From an uncultured bacterium (GTDB lineage Bacteria; Bacillota; Clostridia; Oscillospirales; CAG-272), in contig CASFDI010000013.1 in NCBI GenBank assembly GCA_949293405.1, forward strand, positions 1-44,248: DNA of 44,248 bases. The letters run 5' to 3'. Of the stretch, positions 40,772 to 44,248 are shown one piece after another. The position numbers were made by a program, and so were the translations under genes. The notes under the pieces are model-generated. The model made no database searches and was not told where the DNA came from. It saw nothing but the letters and a program-made list of their open reading frames with translations. Position 1 is the first letter of the stretch. Every line of letters begins with the position of its first letter.

Positions 40772-42859
40772 TCAGGACGCAGCTTCCCGCTGTCTGGCTT
40801 CCGCGATGATCTTTTCTTCCAGATTCTTCGGGACTTCGTCGTACCGGTCCTTGGTATAATCGAACCGTCCCCGGCCGCCTGTCATGGCACGCAAAGCAAT
40901 CACATAGTCGCTCATCTCAGAGAGAGGAACATCTGCAATGATGGTCTGCCATCCCGGCCGGTGCTCAATCGCCTCAATCCCCATGACCTTGCCGCGGCGC
41001 TTGTTGAGATCGCCCATGACATCGCCCACATAATCGTCAGGTACACGGACCTTCAGGGTGCCGACCGGCTCGAGCAGGACCGGATTGGCTTTCGGCAGGC
41101 CTTCCTTGTAAGCGAGCGTCGCAGCCAGCTTGAAGGACAGTTCGTTGGAGTCCACTTCGTGGTAGGAACCGTCATACAGTTCCGCGGCCAGATGAACCAC
41201 CGGGTACCCCGCGAGCACGCCCTTGGCCATCGAATCCTGAATACCCTTCTCCACTGCCGGGAAGTAGTTTTTCGGAACCGAACCGCCGAAGACCGTCTCG
41301 GTAAAGGTCAGCCCTTCCGCTTCGCCGTGAGAGAAGCGCATCTTGACATGCCCGTACTGACCGGCGCCGCCCGACTGCTTCTTATGTTTTCCTTCCACAT
41401 CCGCTTTGCCCTTGATGGTTTCACGGTACGGAATGCGTGCGCGCTCCAGCGTGATATTGGTGCCGAACCGGTTCTTCAGCCGTGCCGCCACCACATCAAG
41501 ATGCGTGTCACCCAGTCCGGACAGCGTCAGCTGCATGGTCTCAGGATTGTTTTCATACCGCAAGGTGGGATCCTCTTCCAGAAGCCGGCCGATGCCGATC
41601 GAAATCTTGTCTTCATCGCCCTTGTCCTTCGGGACAATCGCCATGGTATAGTAGGCGGTCGGAAACACGATCGGCGTATAGTGCAGATCTTCCGTACCGG
41701 CTGTCAGGGTATCGTTGGTATTGGTGTTGACCAGTTTGGCGGTCACACCGATATCGCCGCAGGCCAGCCCTTCAATCTCTGTCTGCTTCTTACCGCACAT
41801 CAGGTAGATGCGGCTGATTTTTTCATTGACGCCGGTTGTGGTGTTGCGCAGAGTCATGTCACGGTTGAGTTCTCCGTTCATCACCTTGAAGAAGGACATT
41901 TTCCCGACAAAGGGGTCCGCCACGGTCTTGAATACAAACAGCGCGGTTTCACCGTCCGGCTCAATCGGCACCTCGGCCAGTGTGCCGTCAGGAGCCACAA
42001 CATGCTCCTTTTTGCGTGCTGTCGGCCGCGGAAACGAATCCGCTATGGTGTCAAGCAGCGTCTTGATGCCCCACATTTTCGTAGCGGCGCCGCAGAAAAC
42101 CGGAACGATTTCCCCGCGGATGATTCCCTCGTGAATGGCTTCCACCGCTTCTTCGCGCGTAATTTCTTCTTCCGCAAAGAATTTCTCCATCAGCTCGTCG
42201 GAAGTCTGGGCAATGGATTCAAACAGCATGTTGCGGAACTCTTCTATGTAATCATTGAATTTTTCCGGAATGGGATCCGAAGTGTAACTTCCCGTCTTGG
42301 AGTCGAACATGAACATCTGACGGTCCACCAGATTGGCAAATCCGATGACTTCCCCCTCGTCAATGATCGGAATCTGCACGGGACAGACCGCTACTCCGAA
42401 GCGGGCGCGCAATGCGTCATACACTTTACGGAAGCGGGCTTCGTTGTCATCAAAGCGGTTGATGAAAAATGACTTGGGAATGCCGGCCTCTGTGGCAAGA
42501 TCCCAGCCCAGCTCGGTGCCCACCTGAATGCCCGACTTACCGTCTACCACGATGATGGCGGCATCGGCCACTCTGACACACTGACGCACTTCGCCCTCAA
42601 AATCAAAGTATCCGGGCGTATCCATCAGATTGATCTTTATATCCTTCCATGTTATGGGAGCCAACGAGGCGGAAAGAGAACTGCCGCGTTTGACTTCTTC
42701 CGGGTCGTAGTCCGAAACCGTGGTTCCGTCCGCTACCTTCCCCAGACGGTCGGTACATTTCGTCAGATAAAGCATTGCTTCGGTAAGGGAGGTCTTTCCG
42801 CTGCCCCCGTGACCGAGCAGAACAATGTTGCGCAAACTTTTGGTATTGACCTTTTCCAT
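40772..42859 (-). CDS. Elongation factor G-like GTPase (FusA2 type)
   Basis: A 695-residue translational GTPase with full EF-G domain layout. G1 is GHGGSGKT (residues 16-23) rather than the canonical AHVDAGKT. G3 is DTPGYFDF (80-87), with Tyr84 where EF-G has the catalytic His. G4 is NRFDD instead of NKMD. Domains II-V follow, and the C-terminal part keeps the KKQSGGAGQYGHVKM segment of domain IV. These changes mark the EF-G-like group that accompanies ordinary FusA in many Clostridia. Its task on the ribosome is not settled, and it is unlikely to be the main EF-G. It is not next to rpsL, rpsG or tuf. AAGGAG lies upstream of ATG. Confidence 0.9.
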   Translation of the reverse strand: MEKVNTKSLRNIVLLGHGGSGKTSLTEAMLYLTKCTDRLGKVADGTTVSDYDPEEVKRGSSLSASLAPITWKDIKINLMDTPGYFDFEGEVRQCVRVADAAIIVVDGKSGIQVGTELGWDLATEAGIPKSFFINRFDDNEARFRKVYDALRARFGVAVCPVQIPIIDEGEVIGFANLVDRQMFMFDSKTGSYTSDPIPEKFNDYIEEFRNMLFESIAQTSDELMEKFFAEEEITREEAVEAIHEGIIRGEIVPVFCGAATKMWGIKTLLDTIADSFPRPTARKKEHVVAPDGTLAEVPIEPDGETALFVFKTVADPFVGKMSFFKVMNGELNRDMTLRNTTTGVNEKISRIYLMCGKKQTEIEGLACGDIGVTAKLVNTNTNDTLTAGTEDLHYTPIVFPTAYYTMAIVPKDKGDEDKISIGIGRLLEEDPTLRYENNPETMQLTLSGLGDTHLDVVAARLKNRFGTNITLERARIPYRETIKGKADVEGKHKKQSGGAGQYGHVKMRFSHGEAEGLTFTETVFGGSVPKNYFPAVEKGIQDSMAKGVLAGYPVVHLAAELYDGSYHEVDSNELSFKLAATLAYKEGLPKANPVLLEPVGTLKVRVPDDYVGDVMGDLNKRRGKVMGIEAIEHRPGWQTIIADVPLSEMSDYVIALRAMTGGRGRFDYTKDRYDEVPKNLEEKIIAEARQREAAS

Positions 42860-42930
42860 AACAAAAATGCTCCTTCGTGTTTTCAGGCAAAATCAACAGT
42901 TTTTTTGTAAATTTCAGCCTGACTGGTACT

Positions 42931-42959
42931 ATTATACACGAAAAAGCATGATATTTCAA
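42931..42959 (-). promoter_or_regulatory. Promoter of the EF-G-like gene
   Basis: TTGAAA (42954-42959), 17 bases, TATAAT (42931-42936) on the minus strand, about 70 bases before the start codon. Confidence 0.85.
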
Positions 42960-43040
42960 CAGAACCTTGTCACTTTTTACCCATTGGTATGTAAAAATTA
43001 TCCGACTGATTTTAGCAATTTTTAACAAATTTGAAGCGGT

Positions 43041-44012
43041 TCAATTCAAAATCCGGAATCTTTTTCCCTGCCACAGCCCCGCGCGGTGCATGCAGGCATA
43101 GACCGCATTCTGCACACACAGTTTTCTGCGCACCCACAGAGGAGCAATCAGATCCTGCTCTCCCGCATCGGAACAGATGCGTCCGACCACTGTGTCGGGA
43201 GGCAGCATGGTGATCTGTTCACAGAGCAGCCCGACATACTCCTGTTGCGTCATGGGAGTGTACTCGCCTCTGGCATACTGTTCTGCCATGAGGGTGCCTC
43301 GCAGTACCAGCAGGACATGAAACTTGACTTCATCGGGAGAGAGCGCCGCTACCGTGCGGACCGTCTGAAGCATCTGTTCACGCGTCTCACCCGGAAGGCC
43401 GTTGATGAGGTGAATCCCGATACGGGCCCGGGGCACTTTTTCACGCAGGGACCGGTATCCCTTCAGAAAAGCTGCAAAGTCATGCCCACGGTTGATGCGC
43501 GCACCGGTATCATCGTGCACGGTCTGGAGCCCGAGTTCCACCGTCAGGGGGATGCGTGACGCGGTCCCGGCAAGCAACTGCAGCACCTCCTCCTGCAGAC
43601 AGTCTGCACGGGTGGCAATGTGCAGAGCCACCGCTCCGGGCAGTTGTGCCGCAGAATCGTAAATCTCTGCAAGACGGTCAACCGGTCCGTAAGTGTTGGT
43701 ATGTGCCTGCAGATACGGAATAAACCGTGAAACATTCCACTTGGATGCCACGCGTGCAGTCAGCAGCCGGTACTGTTCCGACAGCGGCAGGGTTGCCGGA
43801 GCCGAAAAATCTCCGCTGCCGCGCGCCGAGCAGTAAATACATCCGCCCCGTCCGGTCAGGGGGTCCTTATGCGGGCAGGTACAGCCGGCGTCCAGTGTGA
43901 TTTTGGCGCATTTTCCGCCGTATGTACGCTTCGCGTAATCATCAAATGTATAAAACGGAAGTCTGCCCCGGTACTGTTCCGGCATGACAGTTTTTTCAGT
44001 TCTGCTTTTCAT
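43041..44012 (-). CDS. Radical SAM protein, YhcC/TIGR01212 type
   Basis: A 323-residue radical SAM protein. The cluster cysteines are Cys46, Cys58 and Cys61 in GCTCPHKDP...GRGGCIYC, the wide spacing typical of the YhcC family rather than CxxxCxxC. GLQTVHDDTGARINRGHD and HLINGLPGETREQML are also family motifs. The physiological reaction is not known to me. The start is uncertain: ATG at 44012 overlaps radA by 17 bases, and ATG at 43985 lies past the radA stop; neither has a good ribosome binding site. It follows radA and is probably co-transcribed with it. No strong terminator was seen after it. Confidence 0.88.
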   Translation of the reverse strand: MKSRTEKTVMPEQYRGRLPFYTFDDYAKRTYGGKCAKITLDAGCTCPHKDPLTGRGGCIYCSARGSGDFSAPATLPLSEQYRLLTARVASKWNVSRFIPYLQAHTNTYGPVDRLAEIYDSAAQLPGAVALHIATRADCLQEEVLQLLAGTASRIPLTVELGLQTVHDDTGARINRGHDFAAFLKGYRSLREKVPRARIGIHLINGLPGETREQMLQTVRTVAALSPDEVKFHVLLVLRGTLMAEQYARGEYTPMTQQEYVGLLCEQITMLPPDTVVGRICSDAGEQDLIAPLWVRRKLCVQNAVYACMHRAGLWQGKRFRILN

Positions 44013-44248
44013 GATCTTTCAGATATTTCAGCAATTCGTAGATATTGCGCACCCCGCAGAGCGTAACGCCCTCCGGCGGCTGGAGTTTCGGGACCGATTT
44101 TCCCGGCAGAAGAATGGTGGAAAAGCCCAGCCGGGCAGCCTCCCTGACACGCGACTCGGTATTGGAAACTGCGCGGATCTCGCCTGAAAGCCCGATTTCT
44201 CCGAAAGCAATCAGAGAATCCGGCACGGGCTTGTCCAGCATACCGGAG
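43996..44248 (-). CDS. radA: DNA repair protein RadA/Sms, C-terminal part (cut by window edge)
   Basis: Only the last 83 or so residues are inside the window; the start lies beyond 44248. The visible part is the Lon-protease-like C-terminal domain with LIAFGEIGLSGEIRAVSNTESRVREAARLGF, which is diagnostic of RadA, a RecA-like branch-migration helicase. The stop is at 43996-43998, and the next gene overlaps or follows closely. Confidence 0.9.
   Translation of the reverse strand, partial: SGMLDKPVPDSLIAFGEIGLSGEIRAVSNTESRVREAARLGFSTILLPGKSVPKLQPPEGVTLCGVRNIYELLKYLKDHEKQN

Noticed and set aside
40529-42472. 647-codon open frame on the plus strand opposite the EF-G-like gene
   Set aside because: It lies antisense to a clear EF-G-like gene, has low-complexity His/Arg-rich translation with no recognisable domain and no ribosome binding site at its start. 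It is a codon-bias shadow.
1-44248. CRISPR arrays, insertion sequences, prophage or integrase genes, rRNA
   Set aside because: No regularly spaced repeats, transposase or phage-like proteins, or rRNA cores were seen in reading the window.

Overview
The window is a gene-dense chromosomal segment of a Gram-positive bacterium, most likely a Clostridia member (Firmicutes; Oscillospirales-like is my guess). The evidence is the nusB-xseA-xseB-ispA-tlyA-nadK-argR-recN gene order, a WhiA homologue beside murB, a ClpE-type unfoldase, a short-form HisG with HisZ, a PdaA-type muramic-lactam deacetylase and a DacF-type carboxypeptidase. The last two are typical of endospore formers. By eye the GC content is moderate, a little over 50%. 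I see no insertion sequences, phage genes, CRISPR array or rRNA.

Layout. Positions 1-337 hold nothing I can support. From 338 to 10.4 kb there are mostly single genes with their own promoters and terminators: a small flavodoxin-like protein (+), an acyltransferase-like protein, aspartate kinase, tRNA-Ser(GGA), a cysteine-rich protein, a small P-loop ATPase, glucose-6-phosphate isomerase, a DacF-like carboxypeptidase and a GNAT acetyltransferase (all -), then proC and a DUF624-like membrane protein (+). At 10.5-12.0 kb two polysaccharide deacetylases overlap in one unit. At 12.1-16.1 kb cvpA-clpE-mrp form an operon behind a perfect TTGACA-17-TATAAT promoter. At 16.1-21.5 kb lie dnaE, whiA and murB. 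At 21.5-29.06 kb lies the recN-to-nusB housekeeping operon, read leftward from a strong promoter at 29032-29060, with genes mostly overlapping or separated by a few bases; it also carries a TsaD/Kae1-like paralogue. I see no strong terminator from nusB to the end of dnaE, so transcription could run very far.

On the + strand, an M23 peptidase and a small membrane protein precede a complete histidine biosynthesis operon, hisZGDCBHAF-hisIE-hisK (30.8-39.2 kb). It starts from one promoter, and six of its junctions are 4-bp ATGA start/stop overlaps. A perfect 20-bp hairpin separates it from a convergent Wzy/O-antigen-ligase-like membrane protein. Beyond that are an EF-G-like GTPase in which the usual catalytic His is Tyr, a YhcC-type radical SAM protein, and the 3' end of radA/sms running off the right edge.

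I found no clearly new multi-gene system. The most unusual local signal is whiA. It has no ATG, GTG or TTG where homologues begin, but an ATC codon there, preceded by a nearly perfect extended Shine-Dalgarno sequence. Also worth attention are the Kae1 paralogue inside the nusB operon, the cysteine-rich protein next to a small ATPase with a terminator-like hairpin touching its ribosome binding site, and a CtsR-like repeat over the cvpA-clpE-mrp promoter.

Promoters were found by eye. Many have exactly 17-nt spacers, which makes these assignments more credible than single hexamers would be.
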